Below are positions 35,410 to 46,599 of a stretch of 64,000 nucleotides of DNA, one piece after another; positions within the stretch are counted from its first letter, which is position 1, and each line of letters opens with the position of its first letter. Position numbers and translations under genes: made by a program. Below the pieces are notes generated by a model. That model was not told where the DNA came from, ran no database searches, and worked only from the letters and a program-made list of their open reading frames with translations. This DNA is from Tanypteryx hageni (Eukaryota; Arthropoda; Insecta; Odonata; Petaluridae): contig CM054113.1 of NCBI GenBank assembly GCA_028673005.1, forward strand, positions 41,420,117 to 41,484,116, written 5' to 3'.

Positions 35410-38400
35410 TAAACTCTGATGTGTTTATGGATAAAAACTCTATTTACGTAGATTCCTTCTTGAACTCGTAAGTCTCCCAAATCTTTCTATTCCATATTTA
35501 AAAATTGGTTTTGTAACCACCTTAGTGACCAAATACTTTACTATCATTCTGAAGGTCATTTCAACGGACTTTTGAGACCATTCAGTTCGATTCTAATGAA
35601 AATTAATAAAGTCCCAGAAAATTTTCTCCTGATCCGAGTATTCTCACGCTCGTGAGAGCGGAATTCAAGATGAAGTTCATACTTTTCGCCTTGCACATGG
35701 GCGATAATCATCCTATTAAATATGATAAATCCCGCATCTAGAGCCCAACTAGCTTTGCTCATCGCACAAACTCACCTGGAAATGGCTGAAAATATATGAC
35801 CCCGTTCCCTACAGAAACTGCCTAACGCCTTCCTGACCAACAAATAGGATTGTAAACCTCAACCATCTCTCTACCTTTACCTCCAGATCTCTCCTTCCCC
35901 TACCAACCTAACTCAGCAGATTCCTTGCCAACTTCTAATGCACGAAGTTTATGGTTGGCACATTTCACCGCAGGCAATGAATTTTATACATGCGAAGGTA
36001 CGCAGGCACAAGACCATTAAACATTCTTGCGGTTAGCCAGCGAGCTTTTGGTTGATTTAATGCCGTTACCTTACGCAAAGTGTTAGGATATACGCCAACA
36101 AGAGAATTAAAAATATAGCAAAAAAGTATATGTGAGACGATTGAGTGGAATAATTGGAAAGGGGTTATTGAAATTCATAAAAACAAAACTATTATTATCA
36201 TAAAAACATATCTAAAATCAAACAAAGCTCAATCTTGGACTCTGAATCTGCTTTATCCTGCTTTCAATGGAAATTACGGATCAAATCGAAGTGTCGAAAA
36301 AGTTGATAATTGCATTTTACCGTAACGAATTTCAAAAACACATTTGATAACGCATTATATTTGAAATTTTGGTAGTTTGGGAAACAAATCCAAGTTTTAA
36401 ACAAAAACTATGGTTTCTGAAAGGATTTTAAGTTATACTGATGAATAATTAGCCAGAAACAACTAAAAATAGAAATCTTGCGCCGAAAAAACGGATTTTT
36501 GTAATCAAACAATTTAATTCAGGAAACATTTCTTGAAAGCACAAAACATTACTTTAAATCAAAATTATGAAAAATTAATGAGCATGCAAGCAGGTTTTAG
36601 CTAAAAATGAATTAATAAAGGTGACAATAAACATTATGGTTAATTCTGTTATCATTTAACGGAATTTTTCTCGAAAAACACATCCCAAAGATCCATAAAT
36701 TTCAATAGATACAGGCAAAAAATACCATTAAGTGAAGCATCATTCATCCAACGATATATAAAATATTCCATGCAACAAAGGAAGACTGAATGACCGAGAT
36801 GCAGCACTCCTTCGAATAAGGAAAACCATTGCCCGACCGAATTAGAATGCGAGACAGATATGGTCGATTTCCACGGAGATACCATTTGTCATGCTAAAAG
36901 AAATGGATAATGTATCATGAGGTTTGAAAATCTGGGAGTGAGAGAGAGAGAGAAAGAGAGTAGGAGATTGGCATACAAAGCAACATACAGCCTGGAATTT
37001 CCAACATACTTTCTCACTGACTCTCAAAAATGTACCTCTTGAAGGAGAGGGAAACGAGGAGAAAAAATTAATTCGAAAAGGGGAAAAACTCTTCGAAGAC
37101 AAGAAAGTACGGTGAAGTTAAAGGTAAATATGCTTGCGTCGTAAGATGGTAAGGATTTTATCGGTAGATCGGAAAAAAATTAAAAAGTCATAGATGAAGA
37201 GATCGGCAAAAAGAAAAGGGGAATGAAGATTGATTAATGGAACCGTAGAGAAAGAAAGGGTTAGGGGTGGGGTGAGGGGAGGAGGATGCTGGCTTCCTCT
37301 CTTCGAAGAGTGAACGGGAGTGGTTTGTTCGAAAAGTTATAGGATCAGCGAGATGACGGGAGAAAATTTCCTTCGGAGGTTTTGAGGGGGAAACTAAATT
37401 GCGATTTAAGTTTGCTAAACGTCTCCCAAAGGGGCAGTGAAGCTTACGCGATTTTGCTAATGGCATCAGATGTAATGGGAATGATACAGTGTTCAAACTG
37501 CTGCTAGGTCAACGGAAATAGTTTTAATTTGGGGGATTCGAAATCTTATTACGGCAGGATTTTTTTGCTAATCCCTGAAGTTGATGGGATTTTAACTTGA
37601 CCCTTTGCAAGAAAACACTGCTTAGTTCCATTAAAAACACGTGCAAGGAAAAACTTGAAGAATTAAAATGTAATTCGGATTCGATCTACTACATGGGTTA
37701 AAAGAGGAAACAACACAGATTACACCAAGTACTTTGTTACTGACTTCTATTCTATCGCGAAGATAGCCATCATGTGAGAGAGACGAAAAAATAGCATCAT
37801 ACAGCGGAATGGTTCAAAATAATTAGGAAGGGGACCAGGGCGGATAATCAAATAGTTCGAATAATAAAAAAATTATGGCATGGAACAAAATCGAATCCAA
37901 AAGATGTGCACATAGAATTGTATATTTGACCATACTGTAGTACAAAACGGAAAAAATGATGCACAAATTTGTAAAATATGATTGAAAATAAAAATATCTT
38001 GCACAAAAATTGATAGGCGTTCATTTAAATTTTGATTTTAAAACAGAATGATGTTCCAGTTATTGATGTTTCGGATGACAGATGTTCGGGTTATCGACAC
38101 TATACTTTATGCACTTTTCCAAGTATTTGTAACAAGGTTGTAATTCTCTATTAAATACAGAATAACCGCCGAGAGAATTTAGTGTGTACCTATATAAAAG
38201 CAAATTATTGAAGCAATTCTTCCAAAGTCATCATTTTGCTGGTAACCACTCTCTCAATATTACGTACGCACTGCAATCATCCACACAATATATTTAGTGG
38301 AGGAAGAGAACCCATTTTTTACTTTTATCAAACACAACGTCATTATCCTTGGAACTAAAAGTATATGTTACGAACCCGAGACTGTAAACAAAAATATCCA

Positions 38401-38560
38401 CCTCAACGTCACTTTCTATTAGCGTTTTCGATAGAAAAAATACAAAATTGGTGGTGAAAAAGTGGGTATCAACGCCATAGCAAGCGGAAAGAAAAAGACG
38501 CGCCGAGTCAAGAGAATGAAATCGAGGCGGAGAGAGCGAGATAGAAAAAAAAAACAGATT
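35410..38560. other. Non-genic AT-rich spacer
   Basis: I see no supported gene. A short GAGAGAGA run occurs at about 36938-36960, and 37200-37300 is G/A-rich. Nothing else is recognisable. Confidence 0.45.
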
Positions 38561-38609
38561 GGCAGATATAGTACGTGGACGACATAGAAAAAGAAAATAG
38601 GTATCAAAG

Positions 38610-39200
38610 AATAATAGGCGCAAGACGAGGAGGGGAGTGGAGAAAAGTGGGCCGGCATGTCTGGATGACTGGAGCTGGAGGAAGAGGGCAAGAAGGGGAG
38701 GGGATTGAGAGTGTGTGTTTGGTATTTCCGGAGCCATGGGTGTGTCCTGGGAACCCGAAATTCTGGGCACGCTACGAGCGTCGGAAGTAGCCCCGCGAGG
38801 ATTGAGAGGGTGGAAAGGGAAGAGAGGGGGAAGCGGAAGATAAAGGATTGAGGAAAGGGGGGGTAGGGAAGATGACGGGTTGAGGAATAGTGCAGAAAGG
38901 AAGGAAAGAAGGGACGGAAGAAATGGAGGTGAGGAGAAGAGAGATCGGTCGTATAGCTCCGCTCCTGGTGAAGGGAGTGAGGGGAGGGTAGAGGTTGGAG
39001 AGACAGGGGCGGCAAGGGAAGAATTAAGGTTAGAGAGAGAGGATAAAAGGGGCGGAGGGGAGAGAATGATGTACGGGAATGGGATTGGGAAGATGTGGGA
39101 AGGAGATGAGAGTAGAGAGGGGAAGAAAGGTTGGGTTAAAGGGGGAGGGAGACAGAGGGGAAAAACGTGGCGGTGAAGGTGAATGGAAAGGAGAGAGAAA
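38610..39200. repeat. Purine-rich low-complexity tract
   Basis: The plus strand is about 600 bases of predominantly G and A (GGGGAGGG, GAGAGAG, GGAAGG). The 198-codon minus-strand frame here is rich in Ser, Pro, Leu and Phe and shows no recognisable domain. Confidence 0.6.
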
Positions 39201-39773
39201 GACAGCTAGATAAATGACTTTATTCGGAGAAGTTGAGACCTAAAATCTTCTTTTCACTTCTTGCCACAGTTTATTTACAAATATGATTAAATAGCGCGCA
39301 GTTCAATGTGCAAGGATATTGTTTTGCAATTACTCGTGGTAGTTATGATAAACGATCAAATGGCGATTACTCGTTTGTAAATTAATGTAATTTTACTTAT
39401 GTGTCAGTCAAATTTTGTCTTTTTAATTATTCTTATAAGAAACAAAAGCTGTCTCTCTCCAATAGACAAAGAAAGGTTGGTAAAACCAAATGCGCATTTC
39501 GACAACAAACTAGCCTTAATCTGAGGTTATTCGCCGATATTAGGTTCTAAAGGACTTTTTGTTTCTATTCGAGAAATATAGTTTTTCAATTTGATTTCGG
39601 CATTCTTAACGAAGAATAAGCAAGCAAGGTAAGAATTGAATGTCAAGTTTCATAAGGGATTTTTATTTATTCCCTTACGAAGGCAAAAATGTTAACGCGG
39701 TATGAAACTAAAAAAAATCGCTTGTTCTAAATTCATCAGCACGGTATGTATCGACCATATCTGCTTCTAACAT

Positions 39774-39880
39774 AGAATATAGGAGGATATAAAAGCTGAG
39801 GTACTTACAGAAAGGCTACAGACCTAAAATTTAGGAAGATAGTATGTTACAACCGAGAGAAAAATTCCAAAACTTTGTAT
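39774..39880 (+). repeat. Possible fragment of the Helitron-like family
   Basis: ATAGGAGGATATAA is followed by GAGGTACTTACAGAAAGGCTAC and GTTACAACCGAGAGAAAAA. These resemble, in order, segments at 16703-16805 and 31661-31755 of the two Helitron-like copies. Only the first subunit region is recognisable. It is too diverged to be certain. Confidence 0.35.
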
Positions 39881-39889
39881 TTTAAGATA

Positions 39890-40789
39890 TTTTTTTTGAT
39901 CCCTTTGTTTCATTTCTATCCCTTATACGAAAGGCATGAGAATCAGTGTAAGGATCTATAGAATTTAATTTTTAAATTAGCATATGTAAGGACAGACCAA
40001 CCTAAATACAAAGCGCTAAAGAAAAAAAAGGTTCCACTTAATTAAAAATTCAAAGAGCGGCACAAAAGATATCCGTTACTTATTCAGCATACGGGGTGCG
40101 TAAATATGACGTGAGAGAGAAGGATTGAAAAGGAGGAGAAAGTATTTTTTCAGAGAGGTTGATGGTGTATATAGGAAAGAAAGGTTGAGTGATGTCGGCT
40201 GAGGAAGGATTATGGCGAGAAGGGAACACAGAGAGAGAGATCCTGAAAAAACTGCGAGAAGGCATAATGTGGCGTGTGCTGTCGGGGTGGGAAGGGGTTG
40301 GGAGGGAGCCGAAGGGGTCAAAAGTATGGCGAAGAAAGGGAGCGGAGACCACAAACGAGGGGTTGCATCCACCGCTCCATAAGTGAATGCCGAGAGTGAG
40401 TGACGGGAGGACGGGAGGATAGGGAGAGGATAATGAGGTATACCCCGGAGAGAGGAAGAAAAGATATCGTACAGCATAAATCTCAAGAGATTTCTGATAG
40501 ACGAGCACGTTGAAATATAAACATATATCATGAGCACCAAAAGCAAAGGAGCTAAAAACGTTATGAAACTAATTGATAAATCACTCAACGTGAATGTTTT
40601 TTCTAGTAATGGTTATTGTTGATGAACTTAATGGTAGATGGGTTGTGTGTGTTAGCTCAGTATAAATAATTGCGAATTAACTATGATGTTTTGATTGACA
40701 TGACAAAAAAGGTATTATATACCACACGAAACACAACTTGAAATAAACAAGCAAAGTCACAGACGAATAAGATTTTAAAAATCACCAAA

Positions 40790-40855
<66 letters not shown>

Positions 40856-41160
40856 ATGTATATAACGTGAAATGGAATTAAAGTTACACCACAACTCGCA
40901 GTGCACACAGAATATCATCATGTTATACACTATTTAATTAACAAAAATTTTGAACTAAATGTGTATGAAGAGCAAAGACCTTTGCATAATACATCCATAA
41001 ATAACCGGTCTGTATTTTACATTAAATACATTAGGCATACAACTTTCTTACACATGGATAAGGTTCTCTTGAACATCCTGTATTTAATGTAATGTCTTAA
41101 TCAAGCAATAAACTCAGAACTCATAATCTCAATGTTCAGCTCATGATTCATTACAAGTTA
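39890..41160. other. Non-genic spacer with (AT)n
   Basis: 40090-40480 is G/A-rich on the plus strand. The rest is AT-rich. Apart from the (AT)n array reported separately, no gene or element was recognised. Confidence 0.45.
40792..40847. repeat. (AT)n microsatellite
   Basis: About 28 AT dinucleotides occur in a row, then TGTATGTATATGTATATA. Unlike the arrays at 16.6 and 31.6 kb, no Helitron-like sequence is attached. Confidence 0.95.
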
Positions 41161-41180
41161 ACAGGCAACTTTAGGAGAAA

Positions 41181-41280
41181 ATATACTGGTGGTGTAGTGG
41201 TTAGCGTGTCGGCTTTCTATTGCAAAGTTCGGGGGTTCAAACCCCTCGAATGGAGGTTTTATTTATAAAAAAAAAACTAT
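41181..41280 (+). repeat. tRNA-derived SINE head with poly(A), abutting LINE copy 2
   Basis: An A box TGGTGTAGTGGT (41190-41201), of tRNA-Glu-like type, continues TAGCGTGTCGG. A B box GGTTCAAACCC (41234-41244) follows inside a five-pair T-stem (GGGGG/CCCTC with one G-U). Acceptor halves ATACTGG and GAATGGA do not pair, so it is not a working tRNA gene. A TTTTATTTAT segment and a run of ten A (about 41267-41276) come next. The LINE 5' region begins within a few bases of this tail. The head differs from the SINE-like units at 22.1 and 35.3 kb. Confidence 0.6.
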
Positions 41281-41413
41281 CATCAGTGCCTGGCAGTAGG
41301 CAGCAGTACTGTCAGTATGGTATAGAGCCAAAAACAAATGATGTTGGTTGGGTCTATATCCAATACAGCTGTAGGCGTGATCAGGACGATTTGAACGGCT
41401 ACAGTACTGCGAT

Positions 41414-43165
41414 GTGGAAAGCAAGAGGGAAACTACCACATTACAATCCCTAGTAAAGATTATATGGTTGGACAATATGAGTTCTCTCGAGGTAAAACAA
41501 TCCGGAGGTAAAATAGTCCCCCAATCGGATCTCCGGGCGGGGACTGCCTTGAGGAAAACATTTGTCGAAAGTAAATTACGAATAGGGACTTGGAACGTAA
41601 GAACTATGAGAAAGGCAGGAAAGCTAGAGAACTTGAAAGAAGAAATGAGAAGAAATAGAGTTGACATTATAGGGCTAAGCGAAACTAGATGGGAAGGAGA
41701 AGGACAGTTCGACTGGGAAGAATTCACGGTAGTTTATTCTGGAGGAAATAGTGGGGAAAGGGGAGTAGCCCTGGTACTTAAGAAAGATATGATGAAAAGC
41801 GTGACAAAGATAATAGCAACGAACGATAGACTGATGGCAATAAAGCTAAAAGCAGTCCCAGTGGACATGCTGATAATCCAGGTATATATGCCAACGTCAG
41901 CTCATGACGATGAAGAAATAGATGAGATCTATGAGCAAATTAATGAAATTTACGAAGAAGACGGAAGAGGAAAGGTAAACTGCATAATAATGGGAGATTG
42001 GAACAGCATAGTCGGAGAAGGACAGGAAGAAAATGTTGTCGGGCAATACGGACTTGGGAAGAGAAATCGAGGAGGGGAGAAACTCGTAGAATTCTGCATC
42101 AATAATGACCTTGTAGTGACTAATACATGGTTCAAAAACCATAAACGAAGGTTATACACATGGAAAAGCCCAGGAGATAGAATGAGATGCCAAATAGATT
42201 ACATCCTTGTAAAACAAAGATTTAGGAACAGCATAAAGAACGCCAAGGCATTGCAAGGAGCAGACATTGATTCAGATCACAGCCTTTTAATACTTGACGT
42301 GAGTACAAAGCTCAAACAAATAAGAAAAACGAGAAGAGAAAGACAGACCTGGGACCTACAAAAACTGAAAGAAAGGCAGGATGTAGTCAGCATGAAGTTG
42401 GAAGATAACCTAAGAAAGTTGGAAAACAAACCGAAGACCGTCGATATAGAATGGGATGAAATTAAAACCAGTATCAAGGATACCATGGATAAAGAGATTG
42501 GAAAACAAGAGAAGAAAATCAGAAAACCATGGATCACGAAGGAAATGCTGGAGAAAATGGATGAGAGACGAAAATGGAAAATCGTTAACAGTGAAGAAGG
42601 TAGAGCCAACTATAGGCGTATAAACAATGAGTTGAGAAGGGTAACAGATAAAGCTAGAGAAAATTGGCTAAAAGGAAAATGTGATGAAATAGAACAAATG
42701 GAGAAATTAGGACGGTACGATATGATGTACGCTAGGGCACTGGAATTAGAAGATAAAAAGTCTAATGGAATTTGTGGTAAAGGAATTATGAATACGGATG
42801 GGAAGATAGTCTCAGAAACAAAGGATGTAGCACAGGTATGGGAAGAATACATTAAGGAATTATACAGCAAACAGGCAGGAGCGGCAAAAATAGAACTGGA
42901 AAATGAGGAAAACATTGAAGAAGACAACTTAGGACCAAGTATTATGGAGAGCGAAGTAGAAAAAGCGATAGTGGAACTAAAGAAGGGGAAAGCCACTGGC
43001 AGCGATGGAATACCGGCTGAGATACTTAAAGTCATAGGATCAGAAGGACTAAAAGCGATCACGAAATTAATTAATAAGATTTACGACACGGGAGAGTGGC
43101 CTCAGGATTTCCTAGAAAGTAACAATGATCCCTCTAAAGAAGAAGCCAAAGGCAATGCAGTGTAA
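41414..43165 (+). pseudogene. RTE-like LINE ORF, part 1: APE endonuclease and start of RT
   Basis: This 583-codon frame carries the complete APE-type endonuclease. Motifs are RIGTWNVRTM (residues 56-65), IIGLSETRW (85-93), VYMP (157-160), MGDWN (193-197), QIDYIL (260-265) and DSDHS (286-290). It continues through the linker into the start of the RT (ATGSDGIPAEIL). After FLE it diverges from copy 1, because one extra A in the run at 43116-43118 shifts the frame, and it ends about 15 codons later. The ATG used is the first in frame, and the conserved endonuclease starts about 55 codons downstream, so the true start is open. Alone it could encode an endonuclease but no complete RT. Confidence 0.8.
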
Positions 43166-43724
43166 AGATTACAGAACTATAAGCCTTCTGTCACACACAT
43201 CGAAGATCATCACGAGGATTCTTAATAAAAGGCTGGAGAAAAAGGCAGAAGAAATAATAGGGGAAGATCAATTCGGTTTCAGAAAAGGACGAGGAACTAG
43301 AGATGCTATAAGAGTAGTTAGAATCATATCAGAAAGGGCAATAGAATACAGTCAAGATATCTGCGCATGTTTCGTAGACTGGCAGAAGGCCTTTGATAGA
43401 GTAAATTGGGTAAAGTTGATGAAGATATTAAAGGATATAGGTGTAGACTGGAAAGACGGGAGACTGATTAGGAATCTATATGAGAATCAAGTTGTAAAGG
43501 TCAGGTTTGAGAATGTGGACACCTGCGGAATAAATATCGGTAGAGGAGTAAGACAAGGATGCTGCCTATCGCCAACCCTATTCAATATATATGGAGAAAG
43601 TCTAATGCAAGAAGCTTTAGAAGGCACAGGGGATTTCAAAATTGGAGGAAGGATTATAAGAACAGTAAAATACGCAGATGATCAAGTACTTCTAGCAAGA
43701 AAGGAAGAGGAGCTACAAAAATGA
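43125..43724 (+). pseudogene. RTE-like LINE ORF, part 2: RT core
   Basis: This is the continuation of the RT in another frame. It holds QFGFRKGRGTRDA, motif A VDWQKAFD, motif B RGVRQGCCLSPTLF and the catalytic YADD. It ends just after EEELQK because the A-run at about 43716-43720 has five A where copy 1 has six. The catalytic residues are unchanged relative to copy 1, so the defect is only the two indels. Substitutions against copy 1 include DAIR for DAIG, FVDW for FLDW and KDGR for KDRR. Confidence 0.85.
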
Positions 43725-44410
43725 TAAATAGACTAGTGATAACAGGTAGAAAATACGGTATGGAAATAAATACAGAAAAATCCAAGGTCATTCGAATATC
43801 GGGTAAAGAAGAGAATCTGAACATAACTATTGCGGGAAAGCCATTAGAACAAGTTTCAGAATATAAATACCTTGGAAGTATCATAACACGAGAGGCAAAA
43901 TGTACGGATGAGATCAAAACTAGAATAGGAAAAGCAAAAGCGGCTTTCAGGAGAAAGAAACAACTACTTACAGGGAATATAAGGGAAGATATCCGCAAGA
44001 AGTTGATAAAATGCTACGTATGGAGTATAGCATTGTATGGGGCAGAAACATGGACGCTAAGGAAAAATGACATCAAATACTTGGAAAGCTTTGAAATGTG
44101 GACTTGGAGGAGAATGCTGAAGATAAAATGGACAGATAGGATGAAAAACGATGAAGTGCTACGAAGAATAGGAGAGAAGCGAATGATTATACAGACTATC
44201 AGAAAGAGGAAGGCTAACTGGGTTGGACATTACCTGAGGAGAGAGAGTATGATTAAAGACGTGTTAGAAGGAAAACTAGATGGGAAAAGGGAAAGAGGTA
44301 GGAAAAGGTTTCAGCTGATAGACGATTTGAAAGGGAAAGAGAGTTATCAAGATATAAAGAGGACAGCGGAAAATAGGAGTATATGGAGAACCAGGTTTAA
44401 CCATGAATAA
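43721..44410 (+). pseudogene. RTE-like LINE ORF, part 3: RT thumb and C-terminal region
   Basis: The third frame covers GMEINTEKSKVI (motif D region), YKYLGSI (motif E), WSIALYGAETWTL and NWVGHYLRR, and ends at the same stop as copy 1. Compared with copy 1 it has TIAGK for TIGGK, IRKK for IRRK and GKES for GKDS. It is a broken piece of the single LINE reading frame, not a separate gene. Confidence 0.85.
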
Positions 44411-44459
44411 TCACGGACCTGTCTACGGACAGACTACCTATGATGATGATGATACTTTT

Positions 44460-45900
44460 CAATAAACTAATATAAATGCCTTTTAAATTAATTACTAAAA
44501 GAACAATATAGCGTTGATAACATAAGTATTGTAAAATATTTTAAGTTTTAAAGCAAGGAAACACGAAATTAATGCTTGATACGATATTATACGATACAGA
44601 TACAAATAATTTTGTAGAATAGAAACTGAAGGGAACGCTATCTTGGCTAGATAGAAAGCAAAAGAGGGTATGATGTGAAATAGCGGACGAAATAAAAGGG
44701 CGAAAGATTGAGGGAGAGAGAGGGGGGAAAGACAGTGGTGGAGACCTATGGTTGTGGGGAGAGGGGGGGAGACCAATGTGTCGAAATCGAGCACAAGGGA
44801 GTGGGAGGCAGGGCGAGGGGTAAAAAGGAGACGGTGGCCCACGAGAATCGAATTCCCTTAGCTTCCGAACCACTTACGAAAGATCCAAGTGAACTTTGAC
44901 CCTCACTCAAATAGCTGGTCAAAGAGAGGAGGACCACGGTCTAGTGCCTAAAACCTTACTAAGATTTTGATTTTCCTCGGAGGAAGTGAAAGAGACAGGA
45001 GGAGGTGCCACATTAGTGCTGGAAATTTCAATGATTAATTTGCCGTAGAACAACTTATTCGCCAGAGATAGTCATATTTAATTTATTATTTCTTCTTATA
45101 AACCGCGCAATTGTTATAGGCTTATCATAAAGTAGGTCCTTTAATGATCAAGCACGTTTTACTATAATCGTAAAGACTTTTATAAACAAAAAAGGAAAAA
45201 TTAAAGATATTTTTTATTTAAGACCAATATAAATTTATTAAAACATCACCAACATTAAATAAACTATCGTAAATTCATATTCTAACTACGGACTCATTGA
45301 AATATATTAACATATTATATAGTTAAATCTCGTTATTGCATTCTTCTGAGAAATTCTTAATCTTTCGCTATAAATTCATTTTAGCAAACATTTCCCGATT
45401 TTATACGTAAAAAGACCAATAAAGTTTCATAATACTTTAATTAAATAGTCGTAATTTCGCCCTTGCTGGATGTGAACATAAATTTTACATGCAAAAAATT
45501 ACGAATTAAACTTTGAAATAATTACTTGTAAAAGATAAATCGAGATTTTACTGAATAGAAAATATCACACCTTTGGGAAAATTGAGCAGCTCATTTATTA
45601 GAACCTCCACTCATAAAAAAATCTTTGATAGCCATATAATAAGACCTCTTCCTTTTATAGCCAACACAAATAATTCGGACAGTTCCATTGATCACAAATA
45701 GCCTTACAAGTCCTCTTTAACACCGAAACACATTCATAACGATGAATTGCGAATAAAAAAGGAGGTTCATCCTTATCAAAAAAGCCAACGATGGACAATA
45801 GGATGCTAGCACACTAAACTCGCTCATTGCCATACCTAAGATGGACCACCAATAGAGCCGACACAATCGGAAAACTCAAAGGGAAGGCTCCCGATATAAT
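44460..45900. other. Non-genic spacer
   Basis: 44690-44830 is G/A-rich on the plus strand. 45000-45800 is AT-rich. No gene or recognised repeat was found. Confidence 0.45.
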
Positions 45901-45939
45901 CAATCAAAGCTTCTCCTCCACAACTCCCATGAATAGGGA

Positions 45940-46490
45940 GAGAGATAGTAGGCGGAGGAAGGTGATGGAGTAGGAGGAAGAAAGGTTGGGAATGGGAGGT
46001 GAAAAAAATAAGAACGGCACATGATAAAAAGCAAAGTGAGAGGTGAGTTTCGTGAAAGAGAAGAGATAAGATGAAAGAGTTTGGGGGAAAGGGGGGAAGC
46101 GAGAGAGAGAGAGAGGAAAAGGAAAGGAAGAGATAGAGAGAGGGAGAGGAAAGGGAAAGAAGATTTGAAGATGAAAGAGGGTTAGCTTGTTGAGATATCA
46201 TCACCAACGGCGAGAGATTTTAGGTGAAAGGTGGGTGTGGCCAAGGACGAACGGGAAAGGATGGTTAGGGAAAGGGGGAAGGCCGACGGGGATTTAAGTT
46301 GGGCGGGATGAAGGGGAGAGGATGGGAGGAAATGAGGGAAGTAGGGTGTGATATGGGAGGGAGAAGGGGAGAGGAAAGGGAGATGAAAAGAAATGGTGAT
46401 CGGAAGAGGTTGGGAGAGAGAGAGAGATGGTAGAAGAAATTGGGAGATGTGGAGTGAGGGAGGGAAAGCGAGAGGGGAATAAGAAAGAGG
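45940..46490. repeat. Purine-rich low-complexity tract
   Basis: The plus strand is dominated by G and A over about 550 bases. The minus-strand Ser/Pro/Leu-rich open frames of 120-170 codons reflect this composition. Confidence 0.6.
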
Positions 46491-46499
46491 GTGGAGGGA

Positions 46500-46595
46500 G
46501 ACGGGTTGAGAGGGAGACGGGTTGAGAGGGAGACGGGTTGAGAGGGAGACGGGTTGAGAGGGAGTCGGGTTTAGAGGGAGTCGGGTTGAGAGGGG
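46500..46595. repeat. 16-bp minisatellite, six units
   Basis: Six tandem 16-bp units of GACGGGTTGAGAGGGA occur. The first four are identical. Unit 5 is GTCGGGTTTAGAGGGA and unit 6 is GTCGGGTTGAGAGGGG. Sixteen is not a multiple of three, which argues against a coding role. Confidence 0.95.
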
Positions 46596-46599
46596 ACGG

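Larger units (their letters stand above)
41277..44453 (+). mobile_element. RTE-like LINE, copy 2 (near full length, frameshifted)
   Basis: This copy matches copy 1 (5641-8337, opposite strand) and extends it at the 5' end by the rest of the endonuclease and a leader of about 140 bases. The coding part spans 41414-44410, equivalent to about 998 codons. The 3' UTR is about 30 bases with a CTGTC-TACG-GACAG hairpin and ends in (TGA)n at 44441-44453. The exact 5' boundary is uncertain because no target duplication was found; I place it after the A-run of the adjacent SINE. Two single-base indels break the frame. Confidence 0.8.

Noticed and set aside
38419..39015. A 198-codon minus-strand open frame; likewise 52847-53467 (206 codons) and 54442-55110 (222 codons)
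   Set aside because: All lie in strongly purine-rich plus-strand DNA and encode low-complexity Ser/Pro/Leu/Phe sequence. I recognise no fold, signal or motif.
41019..41090. Inverted repeat ACATTAAATACA/TGTATTTAATGT
   Set aside because: Only 12 AT-rich bases pair, with no target duplication or recognisable element ends; chance is likely in this composition.
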